A stretch of 64,000 bases of DNA, taken from Neolewinella agarilytica (GTDB lineage: Bacteria > Bacteroidota > Bacteroidia > Chitinophagales > Saprospiraceae). Position numbers and translations under genes: made by a program. The notes beneath the pieces are model-generated. The model was not told the origin of the DNA, ran no database searches, and saw only the letters and a program-made list of their open reading frames with translations. Every line of letters starts with the position of its first letter. Positions within the stretch are counted from its first letter, which is position 1. Where the stretch lies: NCBI RefSeq assembly GCF_900110645.1, contig NZ_FOFB01000021.1, positions 1 to 64,000 on the forward strand, given 5' to 3'. Positions 18,877 to 29,010 of the stretch are shown here, in pieces.

Positions 18877-20367
18877 ATGAAAAAAAAGCTCCCCACTACC
18901 ACAACGATCTGCTTCTGGCTATTCTTTTTAGCCGCTAACTTCTCCCTTGTTGCCCAGGAGCCACCCAATATTATCTGGATAATGGCCGAGGACATGAGCA
19001 CCGACCTGGCGTGCTACGGCATGCCGGACGTCCGGACGCCTAATCTGGACAAATTGGCGAGTGAGGGAGCCCGCTTCGAAAACTGCTTTGTCACCAACCC
19101 CATTTGTTCTCCCAGCCGGTCATCCATGATGGTTGGGGTGCATCAGGTGAAAACAAATACGCATCACCACCGCAGCAATCGGGAGGTACCTCTTTCGGCT
19201 CCTTACCGGCCCTTTACCCAACTGCTTCGCGAAGCAGGGTACACCACCATTCTGGGAAATCATAGCGTTCGCGGAAAAGGCCGCAAAACAGACGTCAACT
19301 TCAAGCATCAGAAGGTTGGCCCCTGGGACGGAAAAACACAATTCGGGCTGTTCGACAAATACGATGAGTTCTCAGCGGATGACGGCCCTTTTTTCGCCCA
19401 AATCCAACTTAATGTTACCCACCGGGGAGATTGGTGGGAAGAGGTTAGCCAGCAGTCACCTGACCGGCACGATCCGGCCTCCGTTACGCTGCCGGACTAC
19501 TTTGCCGACCATCCCGTCATCCGGGCTGACTGGGCCCGCTATCTCGATCAGATTGAGTACATGGACCGGGAGGTAGGCATGATCCGCCAGGAACTGGCGG
19601 ATAAGGGGCTGGCCGACAACACCATCATCCTCTTCATCGGTGACAACGGCCGCTGTAATATCCGCGGTAAGGGCTATCTCCACGATTCCGGCCTCCGTAT
19701 TCCTTTCCTGATGTACGATCCCCGTGACACAAGAGCCACCGTCCGGGAGGAGGTAGTGAGCGCGACCGACATCACCGCCACCATCCTAGACCTGGCTGGC
19801 GCCGAAATGCCGGATTACCTGACCGGGCAGTCCGTTCTCAACGACAAATTTGACCGAGACTACGTCTACGCCGCCCGCGATCTTTGGGATGAGATCCTCG
19901 AGGATTCTAAGGGGGTTACCTCCGGCCGTTGGAAATACATTCGCAACGACAAGCCTAAAATCCCCTTTGATGCTGGCCACGCCTACCTGGAGTTTTACCG
20001 TCCGGCAGTACACATCATGCGAAGTCTGCGGGAGACAGGCAAGCTTGATCAGGATGAGCTTTTCTTCTTCGCCCCCAGAAAACCAGATGAAGAGCTCTAC
20101 GACCTTAAAAATGACCCCTTAGAACTGGTCAACCTTGCGCAAGACAAAACATACCGCTCAAAGCTGCGCCGCCTGAGGAAAATCACCCGTCGCTTTGATC
20201 GGAAAATGCGCCCGGTGGATGATACCTATGAGCCAACGCACCCAACCTCGAGGGATGTTTTGGTATACATAAAAACAACGCATCCCGACATCTATCAACG
20301 GATGCTGCAAGGAGAAGAGGTTGGTTTTCACAAAGCCCTCCTGATGTATAAAAAGAGCCAGGAATAA
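18877..20367 (+). CDS. S1 sulfatase, secreted
   Basis: The start at 18877 is chosen because it yields a proper signal peptide (FWLFFLAANFSLVAQ) and follows a GGAAAGG stretch; the frame extends upstream to 18757 without homology. From that start the protein is 496 residues. Metal ligands are visible in MAEDMSTDLACYG, the formylglycine motif C-S-P-S-R is at Cys77, and FIGDNGRCNIRGKG is near the middle. The HHHRSN stretch after the active site resembles S1_8-type enzymes, a tentative call. It is the first gene of a tight operon: GH117 follows after 12 bp, then GH28 by a 4-bp overlap. It probably desulfates oligosaccharides before those hydrolases act. Confidence 0.88.
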   Translation: MKKKLPTTTTICFWLFFLAANFSLVAQEPPNIIWIMAEDMSTDLACYGMPDVRTPNLDKLASEGARFENCFVTNPICSPSRSSMMVGVHQVKTNTHHHRSNREVPLSAPYRPFTQLLREAGYTTILGNHSVRGKGRKTDVNFKHQKVGPWDGKTQFGLFDKYDEFSADDGPFFAQIQLNVTHRGDWWEEVSQQSPDRHDPASVTLPDYFADHPVIRADWARYLDQIEYMDREVGMIRQELADKGLADNTIILFIGDNGRCNIRGKGYLHDSGLRIPFLMYDPRDTRATVREEVVSATDITATILDLAGAEMPDYLTGQSVLNDKFDRDYVYAARDLWDEILEDSKGVTSGRWKYIRNDKPKIPFDAGHAYLEFYRPAVHIMRSLRETGKLDQDELFFFAPRKPDEELYDLKNDPLELVNLAQDKTYRSKLRRLRKITRRFDRKMRPVDDTYEPTHPTSRDVLVYIKTTHPDIYQRMLQGEEVGFHKALLMYKKSQE

Positions 20368-20379
20368 CTACTCATTCGT

Positions 20380-21687
20380 ATGAAGAACTTACAATTACTT
20401 ACGACCAGTCTTGCACTGCTTTTACTGCTGGCTATTAGTGGCTGCGAATCAGTACAGCAGGCGCCAGCGGCTCCCTCGGCGTCCACCGAAATGCCGGAAA
20501 ATGGATTTCCGTTTATCCTGCCAAAGGAAAAGCCCGACCGCCCGATGAGTGCAGCGATGGAAAGAAATTACACTAACTATCCCGCTCCGCTTCCGGAAGA
20601 CAATGAGCTCTACTCACAGTTTAAGTACACGGAGCTGAAGGGGGTTGACTATAACGGCCATGACGGTACTATCTCTCGCAGAGACCCTTCTAAGGTCATT
20701 TTCGCTAACGGCAAGTACTACGTTTGGTACACGTATCGGGAAACACCTACCCCACCCCAGGGAGCGGATGCTTCAACGGATGTTATTCCATCTTCAGATT
20801 GGGACCTGTCTGAAATCTGGTATGCCACCAGCGAAGACGGCTTCACCTGGGAAGAGCAGGGCGTAGCCATTGCCCGCCCCCCCAAACCGGAAGTAGGCTG
20901 GCGCTCCGTCACGACAACTGACATTCTGGAATGGGAAGGAAAGTACTACCTCTATTATCAAGGCTTTATGGAAGCAAGTGGAAAGCGCGGAGATGATTGC
21001 CCCGTGGCTGTTTCTTACGCAGACTCTCCTGACGGCCCATGGACGGCACACGGTGAAATTGTGATCCCCAACGGAAAAGATGGAGAATGGGACCAATACT
21101 CTATCCATGACCCCTACCCGCTGGTACACGATGGTAAGATCTACATCTATTATAAATCGGACTTTAATGCTGCTAATCCGAGGGTAAGAATGCAAGGATT
21201 AGCCACTGCAGATTCCCCCCTTGGCCCCTTCACCAAGCACCCCCTGAACCCCCTGATTAATTCTGGCCACGAAACTACCCTGTTTCCCTGGAAAGAAGGA
21301 GTCGCCGCCATCGTAACGAGGGACGGGAACGAACATTTCACGATTCAGTACGCCGAAGATTGGGTCAACTTTGAAATAAAGGCCATCACAAGTTTACTAC
21401 CCGTGGCCGCCGGCCCCTTCGTTCCTGACGCTTTTACGGACACCAAAGACGGGAGAGGAATCACCTGGGGCATTTCGCACATCACCAACGTTACTACCTG
21501 GGCACAGAATCACGCTGTGTTGCTTCGATTTGATTGTGATCTCAGCCAGGATATTGACGATCAGGAAATGAAAAAGCACAACACTTACCACAAGCCGGAA
21601 TTCTACTACCAGTATGGTTTGAGCAAAAAACAACGGGAACGTATTGCGGCGCAAACGCAGGGGCAAGGAAAAGTAAAGGGGCAATGA
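20380..21687 (+). CDS. GH117-like alpha-1,3-anhydrogalactosidase lipoprotein
   Basis: The protein has 435 residues with lipobox LLAISGC (Cys22). The five-bladed propeller sequence matches GH117: RRDPSKVIFANGKYYVWYT, DWDLSEIWYATSEDGFTWEEQ, GWRSVTTTDILEWEGKYYLYYQGF, and SIHDPYPLVHDGKIYIYY. Acidic residues in RDPSK and TTDIL are the expected catalytic positions. Characterised GH117 enzymes release 3,6-anhydro-L-galactose from the non-reducing end of neoagaro-oligosaccharides; some clades have no known activity. It sits between a sulfatase and a GH28 gene, with the GH28 start overlapping its stop (ATGA). This hints that anhydrogalactose-containing glycans are the substrate. Confidence 0.85.
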   Translation: MKNLQLLTTSLALLLLLAISGCESVQQAPAAPSASTEMPENGFPFILPKEKPDRPMSAAMERNYTNYPAPLPEDNELYSQFKYTELKGVDYNGHDGTISRRDPSKVIFANGKYYVWYTYRETPTPPQGADASTDVIPSSDWDLSEIWYATSEDGFTWEEQGVAIARPPKPEVGWRSVTTTDILEWEGKYYLYYQGFMEASGKRGDDCPVAVSYADSPDGPWTAHGEIVIPNGKDGEWDQYSIHDPYPLVHDGKIYIYYKSDFNAANPRVRMQGLATADSPLGPFTKHPLNPLINSGHETTLFPWKEGVAAIVTRDGNEHFTIQYAEDWVNFEIKAITSLLPVAAGPFVPDAFTDTKDGRGITWGISHITNVTTWAQNHAVLLRFDCDLSQDIDDQEMKKHNTYHKPEFYYQYGLSKKQRERIAAQTQGQGKVKGQ

Positions 21688-23117
21688 CAGGCCGCTCTCT
21701 TGGCTTTTGCTTATTGATCTTGGGGGCGTTCTCCTGCTGGACGGAGCCATCTGCTCAGTGGAATGTCACCGATTTCGGTGCTGTAGGAGATGGCCTTACT
21801 GTTAACACAAAGGCCATTCAACGGGCCATCGACACTTGTTCCGCCACGGGTGGTGGAGAGGTGATTATTGAGGACGGTGTATTTGTAACAGGTACCATTT
21901 TGCTAAAAGATGGTGTTACTTTAAACGTTTCTAATGGGGCTACTCTGCTGGGTAGTGACAATCCTAATGACTACCGCAGCATCGATCCCTTCGTAGATGC
22001 CACCGGCCAACTTCGGGGCAAATGCCTGGTGGGAGCTTTGGACGCTGAATCTATCGGCATTACTGGTAGTGGCACTATTGACGGGCGTGGCGATCAATTC
22101 ACCCGTAAGCAAGTTGAAAAAACACTCCTTCGCCTCGGACAAGAGCTCGTAGAATCCACTGAGGATATCCGGGAAGACAGCTTGTATGCCGGAGGTAAAG
22201 TCAGCAAATTCGATCGCCCCTTCCTGCTCAGAATGGTACGCGCCAAAAACATTTCGATCAAGGACATCCACTTACGGCAACCAGCCGCCTGGACGATTCA
22301 CTTTTATCAGTGTCAGGGCTTTTCTGTTGACGGTGTCGATATTTATAGCCACGCCAATCGTAATAATGATGGTATTGACTTAGATTCCAGTACGGATGGT
22401 ACTATCACCAACTGCAACATTGACTCCGGAGATGATGCCATCTGCTTTAAAACTACCAGTCCTCAGCCCACCGAAAATATCGTCGTAAAAGATTGCCGCT
22501 TGAGTAGTGAATGGGGTGCTATCAAATTCGGGACTGAGTCAATGGGAGATTTCAGAAACATCATCGTCAGAAACACCTCAATTCATGACACCAAAGGAGG
22601 CGGAATCAAGATCCTTAGTGTTGATGGGGCTAACATCTCCAACATTATGATCGACAGCATTGATATGAAGAACGTCGAGATGCCAGTCTTCATTCGTCTT
22701 GGAGAGCGTAGACTAGTTTATCGTGATGCCACTCGCCAGCCTGTAGGCAGTATCAGCGGAGTTACCATCAGAAACATCACCGCCAGCGTCAGCAGAGAAC
22801 AGGATTTACGGCTCTTTCCCACTACGGCTTTATTTATCACCGGAACGCCTGGTCATTCTATTGGCAAAGTCTCCCTGGAGAGTATCCGGATAACCCTCCC
22901 CGGCGGAGGAACTGCTGAACATCGTAGTATTAATGTCCCGGAAAGCGAAATGGAATATCCCGAATTTACTAAACTCGGCGCAACACCTGCCTACGGGTTA
23001 TTTGCCCGGCATATTGACCAGCTGTTAATTAAAGACATTAACTTCAATCTCTTAAAGAGTGACAAGCGTGAGAAAGAAGTGCTCGTAAATGTTGTGCAAG
23101 CTAAAAATCAAGACTAA
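21684..23117 (+). CDS. GH28-like parallel beta-helix hydrolase, atypical
   Basis: The protein has 477 residues; an N-terminal signal with a possible lipobox (GAFSC, Cys18) predicts export. Pectate-lyase/GH28 beta-helix features are clear: VTDFGAVGDGLTVNTKAIQRAI, then NNDGIDLDSS (~227-236, the NTD equivalent) and SGDDAICFK (~248-256, catalytic Asp pair). The GHG histidine site is replaced by EWGAIKFGTES (~286-296), and RIK is reduced to GGIKI. This variant is common in Bacteroidota PUL proteins, and its activity need not be polygalacturonase; the GH110 beta-helix family is an alternative relative. Translationally coupled to GH117 through an ATGA overlap preceded by AAGGGG. Confidence 0.8.
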   Translation: MTGRSLGFCLLILGAFSCWTEPSAQWNVTDFGAVGDGLTVNTKAIQRAIDTCSATGGGEVIIEDGVFVTGTILLKDGVTLNVSNGATLLGSDNPNDYRSIDPFVDATGQLRGKCLVGALDAESIGITGSGTIDGRGDQFTRKQVEKTLLRLGQELVESTEDIREDSLYAGGKVSKFDRPFLLRMVRAKNISIKDIHLRQPAAWTIHFYQCQGFSVDGVDIYSHANRNNDGIDLDSSTDGTITNCNIDSGDDAICFKTTSPQPTENIVVKDCRLSSEWGAIKFGTESMGDFRNIIVRNTSIHDTKGGGIKILSVDGANISNIMIDSIDMKNVEMPVFIRLGERRLVYRDATRQPVGSISGVTIRNITASVSREQDLRLFPTTALFITGTPGHSIGKVSLESIRITLPGGGTAEHRSINVPESEMEYPEFTKLGATPAYGLFARHIDQLLIKDINFNLLKSDKREKEVLVNVVQAKNQD

Positions 23118-23267
23118 CCTCAATGGGTATTACTGCGCATACGATCAATTGGTCTAAGCGGCCAGAGCTTTCCTAAGTACGTATGCCAGATCTCGTCGCT
23201 GCTTTTTTAAACCTCCTCTTGCTCCCGGACTTTCAGCAAGCTCCGGACCTACGCTCGTACCTCAATG

Positions 23268-24806
23268 CTATCGTTTTTCATAGACATCCCAAAAGTCATA
23301 CTTTTCCCCTTCGATGTTTTCTTTATAATCCCCTAATTCGGTGGCCATGGAGCGCATTTGTTGCCGCATCTTATCGATACGCTCACTATGCTCCGGCAAA
23401 AAAGACAAATCATACACCTCCCAGGGATCACTTGCTACGTTAAATAATTGCGTGACACGGGAGCCGGTGACAATGTCTCCTCGTTTCCAGTCCTTGTCCG
23501 GGCTGCGGACGTATTCGATCAGTTTATAGTCACCGCTGCGACAGGCACGTTGGAATTGCCGGTAAGCATGATAAGTGTGGTCTCTGACTCCAGCCTGCTT
23601 ACCTTCCATGACCGGTAATAAGTTTTTACCGGATACTGATTCCGGGACAGGTATTCCTGCCATGGCACAGAGAGTTGGGAAGATGTCAAAATTATAGACA
23701 AAGGCTTCATGATTGCTGTCTTTTTCAGGAATGAGATTTCCGGAAAAAATCAATGGGATATGTACCCCGTCTTCATCGTAAATATTTTGTTTGCCCATCA
23801 GACCATGATTACCGACAGCCAGGCCACTGTCTCCGGCTAGTACAATAATAGTGTTTTCGTAAGCTCCCGCGGCTTTAAGCGCAGCAACGACCTTGCCGAT
23901 TTGATCGTCTAGATGAGTGATGATGGCATAGTAACCCGCCAGTTCCTCCCTGGCGATTTCCGGGCTGCGGGGCCAGGGAGCCAACTGTTCATCCCTCAAA
24001 AACATATGACCGTTATCAAAAGGATGTTGCGGTTGGTAGGAAGGCGGAAGAACGATTTCATCTGATGGGTACATCGCCAGGTATGCTGGTGGGGCCTGAC
24101 GAGGATCGTGTGGAGCATGAAAGGCGAGATACATGAAAAATGGAGTCTCCTTCTGGTATTGCTCAATAAAGCTGACAGCTTCTCCCGCAAAAATTTCGGA
24201 GGTGTGCGGCCCATCAGTATGAGTGCCTACTGGCCCACGTTGATCCCGTTCTGAAAGCGGTCTGCGCTCAAGTGTATTCGTTTTACCGTAGGTGAGCAGA
24301 TAGGCATCTTCATGAGCAAATCTCCCGTCTTCATCCCAGTCCCAAAGTGGCATCCGAAAATGGTCAACGAGGTACACCCCCCTTCCCATGATGGTTTTAC
24401 CATCGTCAAAGCTACGTGCTAAGGATGCATTATCCTGGTGCCACTTCCCAATGACTTCTGTATGGTAACCCGCTCGACCGAAAGTTTCGCCCATGGTGGC
24501 ATGCTCCTTTGGAATGATATGACCTTTACCTTTTAGCTCAAACAGATTACGGCCCGTCAGTAGCATGGCCCTGCTGGGAATGCAGGTCGCCCCGGAAAAA
24601 GACCCCATTATGTAGGCATTAGAGAAGGAGGCACCCTCTTTTGCCAATGCGTCCATATGAGGTGTTTTTACTTGCATCCCTCCCAGGGCTTGTATGCCAG
24701 AATACCGATGATCGTCGGTATAAATCATGACAACGTTCGGGCGTTGCCCATAAAGACTTACAGTCGCCAGGAACAACAGGTAAAGCAATGGCATTAACTT
24801 ACTCAT
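23268..24806 (-). CDS. S1 sulfatase, secreted (choline-sulfatase/arylsulfatase-like)
   Basis: The protein has 512 residues with a signal peptide (LLYLLFLATVSLYG). Metal ligands occur in YTDDHRYSG, the formylglycine motif C-I-P-S-R is at Cys75, GKWHQD carries the conserved Lys-His, and LAGDSGLAVGNHGLMGKQ carries the second metal/sulfate-binding group. The Ile after the cysteine departs from the usual C-S/T/A-P-S-R but other groups also show it, so maturation should still be possible. It is third in a minus-strand operon after GH2 and another sulfatase, 11 bp downstream. It is convergent with GH28. Confidence 0.88.
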   Translation of the reverse strand: MSKLMPLLYLLFLATVSLYGQRPNVVMIYTDDHRYSGIQALGGMQVKTPHMDALAKEGASFSNAYIMGSFSGATCIPSRAMLLTGRNLFELKGKGHIIPKEHATMGETFGRAGYHTEVIGKWHQDNASLARSFDDGKTIMGRGVYLVDHFRMPLWDWDEDGRFAHEDAYLLTYGKTNTLERRPLSERDQRGPVGTHTDGPHTSEIFAGEAVSFIEQYQKETPFFMYLAFHAPHDPRQAPPAYLAMYPSDEIVLPPSYQPQHPFDNGHMFLRDEQLAPWPRSPEIAREELAGYYAIITHLDDQIGKVVAALKAAGAYENTIIVLAGDSGLAVGNHGLMGKQNIYDEDGVHIPLIFSGNLIPEKDSNHEAFVYNFDIFPTLCAMAGIPVPESVSGKNLLPVMEGKQAGVRDHTYHAYRQFQRACRSGDYKLIEYVRSPDKDWKRGDIVTGSRVTQLFNVASDPWEVYDLSFLPEHSERIDKMRQQMRSMATELGDYKENIEGEKYDFWDVYEKR

Positions 24807-24817
24807 AAATACTTGGT

Positions 24818-26521
24818 TTACTTTGGCTCAATCAGTACGCCTCTCTCCGCCTCGCTATCAGACGTGTAGCGTATCACCCTTGGTTTTCCTGTTCCTCTCG
24901 CCTGGACAATAGCCTGCTTCCAGGCCGTCCGCATGGCAGCTAAACGGGTTGTATGGTCAGGGGCCTGCGCCAGATTACGGACTTCTTCTGGATCAGAAGT
25001 CAGGTGAAAAAGCTCCTCGTAAACAGCGGGCTCCCCGGCCAACGGCCCTTCTACGAAAGAACGATAAACGGCCATGTCGGGGTCGTGAACTTTGTACAAC
25101 ATGGCGTTCAGGGGAATCCCCATTTCTTTGGCAGTGGCGATCTTCTTACCCGCTGGGAAATTTTCGTTCTTGTAGTACCTGATGTATTTCCACTCCATGT
25201 TCTGTACGGATTCGCAGCGGGGGTTGCCGAATTGAGTAGACCACAGGTTCTCCGTAAAAAGATACTCCCGAACGCTATTTGTTCTTCCGGAAAGCAGTGC
25301 ACTCAGGTCCCTGCCCTGATAACTATCGGGAATGGCTATTCCCGCCTGACGAAGAAGCGTTGGGGCAATGTCAATGGTCTGAACAAGTGCATCGGAGGAA
25401 CGGCCCCGGCGTCGCACATCAGCACGGGGATCGAAGACAATCATGGGGACGTGAGTAGTTTCTTCATAGCAGAAAGCTTTACCCCCCAGACCATGCTGCC
25501 CCATAAACAAGCCATGGTCAGACGTGAATACGATGATGGTATTATCCGCAAGTCCTTCGGCTTTCAATTTTTTCCTGATCTGCCCTACCAACCGGTCAAT
25601 TCCCGTCATTGCCTGCAGCTGGCGGGTGTATCGCTCCCGTACTCCTGCAGGGGTGTCTACGTAGTTATAGCCCGTTTGCCGGTCTTCTGCCCGATGGATA
25701 GAAGCAGGTAGCTTAGGTGTAATGATGTCTTCTTTTGCCAGGTAATTATCGGGCAGTGGCAGTTCTATGTCCCGGTACAAGGTCCGGTAAATCTCATCAT
25801 CTGACGCCCTCATTTTCATCGATGAAGTTCCGGCGCCATGTGGAAGGTTAAAGCAGATCGACAGGGCAAACGGGGCATCTGCCGGACGCTGATCAACAAA
25901 GTGCAGAGCTCCTTCCAACTTTTGCTCGTTGGAAAGGAAATCGTCGATTCCTTCGGCAACGATTTCTACCTGAGTATCAGATCGGGCGTGATCAAAAATG
26001 TCGTGACGCGCTTTCGGGTAAAAGCCCAGGTGCCCGTGCCCCGCATACCAGTAGTCGAAACTCTTCTCCATCAGGCCGCTGGTGTAACCGCCCTGCCCGA
26101 TGGGTACATGGTTCTTACCTACCCAGCCGGTGTAGTAGCCATTGGCACGCAGCATCATCGGGTAAGTATCTTCCCAGGCTTCGGCCGCAAGGCTGGTGCC
26201 GGAGTTGAAATTTACCCCGTGCTTTCTTTCAAATTGACTGGTAAGAATACTCGTCCGGCTAGGCGTACAGATGGCACTGGTGACGTGGGCGTTGGTAAAC
26301 AAGATCCCTTCTGAGGCCAATTGATCCAGATTAGGAGTCTGCACGATGGTATTTCCCGTGCAGCCCATCAAACCGTAGGATTGGTCGTCAGTCAGGATGA
26401 AGACGATGTTTGGCCGGGTGGAATCAGCCGCAGAAACGTCCTCCACCATTCGGCTGATGGCGGTCGCCTGGCAAGAGGTTTGTAAGAGAAAAAGGAGGAG
26501 GAATATAGAATGTCGGTTCAT
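24818..26521 (-). CDS. S1 sulfatase, lipoprotein
   Basis: The protein has 567 residues with lipobox LLQTSC (Cys17). It shows LTDDQSYGLMGC (metal), C-T-P-S-R at Cys85 (formylglycine site), GKNHVPIG, and TSDHGLFMGQHGLGGKAF (second metal/sulfate site). A long C-terminal subdomain ends with the usual EELFHLTSDPEEVRNLA. The subfamily cannot be set with confidence. Its start lies 2 bp after the GH2 stop and its stop is 11 bp before the next sulfatase, so the three genes form a compact operon. It is predicted to remove sulfate from galactan-type oligosaccharides exposed to GH2. Confidence 0.88.
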   Translation of the reverse strand: MNRHSIFLLLFLLQTSCQATAISRMVEDVSAADSTRPNIVFILTDDQSYGLMGCTGNTIVQTPNLDQLASEGILFTNAHVTSAICTPSRTSILTSQFERKHGVNFNSGTSLAAEAWEDTYPMMLRANGYYTGWVGKNHVPIGQGGYTSGLMEKSFDYWYAGHGHLGFYPKARHDIFDHARSDTQVEIVAEGIDDFLSNEQKLEGALHFVDQRPADAPFALSICFNLPHGAGTSSMKMRASDDEIYRTLYRDIELPLPDNYLAKEDIITPKLPASIHRAEDRQTGYNYVDTPAGVRERYTRQLQAMTGIDRLVGQIRKKLKAEGLADNTIIVFTSDHGLFMGQHGLGGKAFCYEETTHVPMIVFDPRADVRRRGRSSDALVQTIDIAPTLLRQAGIAIPDSYQGRDLSALLSGRTNSVREYLFTENLWSTQFGNPRCESVQNMEWKYIRYYKNENFPAGKKIATAKEMGIPLNAMLYKVHDPDMAVYRSFVEGPLAGEPAVYEELFHLTSDPEEVRNLAQAPDHTTRLAAMRTAWKQAIVQARGTGKPRVIRYTSDSEAERGVLIEPK

Positions 26522-26523
26522 GC

Positions 26524-29010
26524 TTACTTAGAGGTTGAGATGCTGGTATTAGCCGTGCTAAGGCCAGGTGAATATGCCTCTACCTCAATCGTTCCTGTTG
26601 ATTTTCCTGAGCGGACAATCAACAGACATTTACCATTAAAGGCTTTGCGCTTATTGGTCTGAAACAACTCCACGGATCGCTGATCCCCGTTACTGACAGC
26701 TTCGAGCTTTCCTGCTCCACTGACGTCAAAGGTGATGGTGTTATCAGCCATCGGACAGGGATTACCGTCTTTGTCCACAACAGTAGCGGTAATGAAAGAC
26801 AGGTCTTCTCCGTCGGCCGTGATGGCAGACCGGTCAGCCTCCAGCCTAATGCCTGCAGGCACTCCAGCTGTCCTGATTTCCTTTTCCGCTACCGGTTTTC
26901 CTCCGGTATAGGCAACTACTTTCAGATTGCCGGGAGCGTAAGGCACCGTCCAGCTCAGGCGGTATTTTGAAGCATAGGTCCCTTTTTCATACCCCCGAAA
27001 CTCCACCGGAATCTCGGTCAGGTCTTTTCCTTTTACTTTTTTACCGTAGGATTTTCCGTTGACAAAAAGCTCCACCTCCTCTGCGTTAGTATAGGCATAT
27101 ACGGGGATTTCCTTTCCTTCCATCCCCTCCCAGTTCCAGTGGGGTAAAACGTGTACCATGGGCTCCTCCGTCCACTGACTTTGGTAGAGATAGAATCGGT
27201 CTTTTTTATGCCCGCTCAGATCGACGGGGGCAAAGTAAGAGCTCTTACTCGGCCAGTCGTCGTTCCAGTAACCATTTGTACTGTTGTCTCGTCCTCCGTA
27301 AGGGGTTGGCTCTCCGAGGTAGTCAAAACCCGTCCAGATAAACTCTCCCAAAAATTCAGGGTGCTGCTCTTGCGCATCGAACTCAATGTCCGGGGGGTAT
27401 GCCCAAAAGGGTCCGGTCACTACATCATAACTGGATACATGACCGGTCTCCCGCTGAAAATCGTGCTCAATGGGAAGATGATATACCCCACGGCTGCTGG
27501 TCATTGAGCTGGTCTCTGAGCCATAGAAAATCGTTCCCTCCGGCATCATGGAAACAATGTTATCATACTGCCAGGGTTTATAGTTTATGCCCACGATGTC
27601 AACGGCGGCGGCCATACCGTTTTTATAGGGGCCAGGCCAGTAATTGAAGCCAGCCGTGGTTGGCCGCGTAGGGTCTTCATCGTGGCAGATGTCGCTAAGC
27701 ATTTGTGCTACTTTATAGCCCTCCTTCTCCCTTTGTTCAAGAATCTCATTCCCGATACTCCACATGATTACTGAAGGGTGATTCCGGTCACGCCTGATCA
27801 TATCCCGCAGGTCACGTTCGTGCCATTTATCAAAAACTTTGCTGTAACCATTCGGGACTTTGCCAATTCCCCACTCATCGAAAGCTTCGTCGAGCACCAC
27901 AATGCCCAGACGATCACAAACATCCAATACTTCCGGGGAGGGAGGGTTATGACTGGTCCGTAAAGCGTTCACCCCCATACTTTGCATGATCTCCATCTGC
28001 CTTTCCGTAGCGCGGTAGTTGACTGCTGCGCCGAGCGGACCAAGGTCGTGGTGCATACAGACGCCTTTGAGTTCTACTGGTTTACCGTTCAGGATGAAGC
28101 CTTCCTCTGCGTCAAATTCAATGCTACGAATTCCAAAGGGGCTTTGCTTGCTCTGAACGACTTTTCCATTTACTTCTATAATACTGGTTGCGGTGTAGAG
28201 ATAAGGGCTGCCGATATCCCATCGTAAAATATTAAAGAGTGGAAATTCCTGAACGATGTTTTCTTTCGCACTTCCCGGCAAACGGAAGCCTTTACCGATA
28301 GTAGCAACCTTTGCACCAGCAGGGTCCGTAATGGTTGTCCTGAATGAAACCTCAGCATCAATAGTACTCGTATTCTCTACGGTAGTTTCTATTTTGACGG
28401 TGGCTTCGCCGTCTTTAATCTTTGGTGTGGTAATGTAAGTTCCCCACTCCGGCACCCGAACGGGATGCTCTACTTTCAGCCGAACGTTGCGGTAAATTCC
28501 CGCGCCGGAATACCAGCGGGACGCCAGGTCTTCGGGGGCAAGCCGTACGGCGAGTACATTGTCTTTCCCCGGCCGGAGGTGGGGCGTCAGGTCTACTTCA
28601 AAGCCCATATACCCAAAGGGACGCTCACCGATTTTTTCTCCGTTCAGATAGATGGTGCTGTTATTCATAACTCCATCGAAGAAAACAGTGACGTGCTGTT
28701 TAGCTTCCTCTTCAGAAACCGTGAAGTGTTTACGGTACCAGGCTACGCCATGAACCGGCAAGCCACCAGTTCGGGCGTTATACTTTTTGTCAAAAGGGCC
28801 CTCAATGGCCCAGTCATGGGGGATGTTTACCTTGCGCCAGCCAGCATCCGTCAGCGCCGTTGAGGCACCATCAGCAGGATCCCCTTTTTGAAACAACCAC
28901 CCGTGATGGAACGCTTCTTTATTCGCAGAAAAAGCAGGTTTTTCCGCTACGCAAGACAATAACAGTATTGGTATAAGAGAGATCGTGAAAATTCGAAAGA
29001 GCATTAGCAT
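26524..29010 (-). CDS. GH2 beta-galactosidase-like lipoprotein
   Basis: The 828-residue protein has lipobox ILLLSC (Cys20). Domain order is: sugar-binding jelly roll (~35-180, HDWAIEGPF, WYRKHF), Ig-like domain (~190-295), TIM barrel (~296-590), and C-terminal DUF4982-like and Ig-like domains (~640-828). The acid/base is Glu422 in WSIGNEI and the nucleophile is Glu499 in YGSETSS. The barrel also shows GVCMHHDLGPLG and RTSHNPPSPE. GH2 beta-galactosidases remove terminal galactose; a GH2 takes part in the carrageenan regulon of Zobellia. It is the first gene of the GH2-sulfatase-sulfatase operon, about 230 bp downstream of the AraC regulator gene. Confidence 0.92.
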   Translation of the reverse strand: MLMLFRIFTISLIPILLLSCVAEKPAFSANKEAFHHGWLFQKGDPADGASTALTDAGWRKVNIPHDWAIEGPFDKKYNARTGGLPVHGVAWYRKHFTVSEEEAKQHVTVFFDGVMNNSTIYLNGEKIGERPFGYMGFEVDLTPHLRPGKDNVLAVRLAPEDLASRWYSGAGIYRNVRLKVEHPVRVPEWGTYITTPKIKDGEATVKIETTVENTSTIDAEVSFRTTITDPAGAKVATIGKGFRLPGSAKENIVQEFPLFNILRWDIGSPYLYTATSIIEVNGKVVQSKQSPFGIRSIEFDAEEGFILNGKPVELKGVCMHHDLGPLGAAVNYRATERQMEIMQSMGVNALRTSHNPPSPEVLDVCDRLGIVVLDEAFDEWGIGKVPNGYSKVFDKWHERDLRDMIRRDRNHPSVIMWSIGNEILEQREKEGYKVAQMLSDICHDEDPTRPTTAGFNYWPGPYKNGMAAAVDIVGINYKPWQYDNIVSMMPEGTIFYGSETSSMTSSRGVYHLPIEHDFQRETGHVSSYDVVTGPFWAYPPDIEFDAQEQHPEFLGEFIWTGFDYLGEPTPYGGRDNSTNGYWNDDWPSKSSYFAPVDLSGHKKDRFYLYQSQWTEEPMVHVLPHWNWEGMEGKEIPVYAYTNAEEVELFVNGKSYGKKVKGKDLTEIPVEFRGYEKGTYASKYRLSWTVPYAPGNLKVVAYTGGKPVAEKEIRTAGVPAGIRLEADRSAITADGEDLSFITATVVDKDGNPCPMADNTITFDVSGAGKLEAVSNGDQRSVELFQTNKRKAFNGKCLLIVRSGKSTGTIEVEAYSPGLSTANTSISTSK

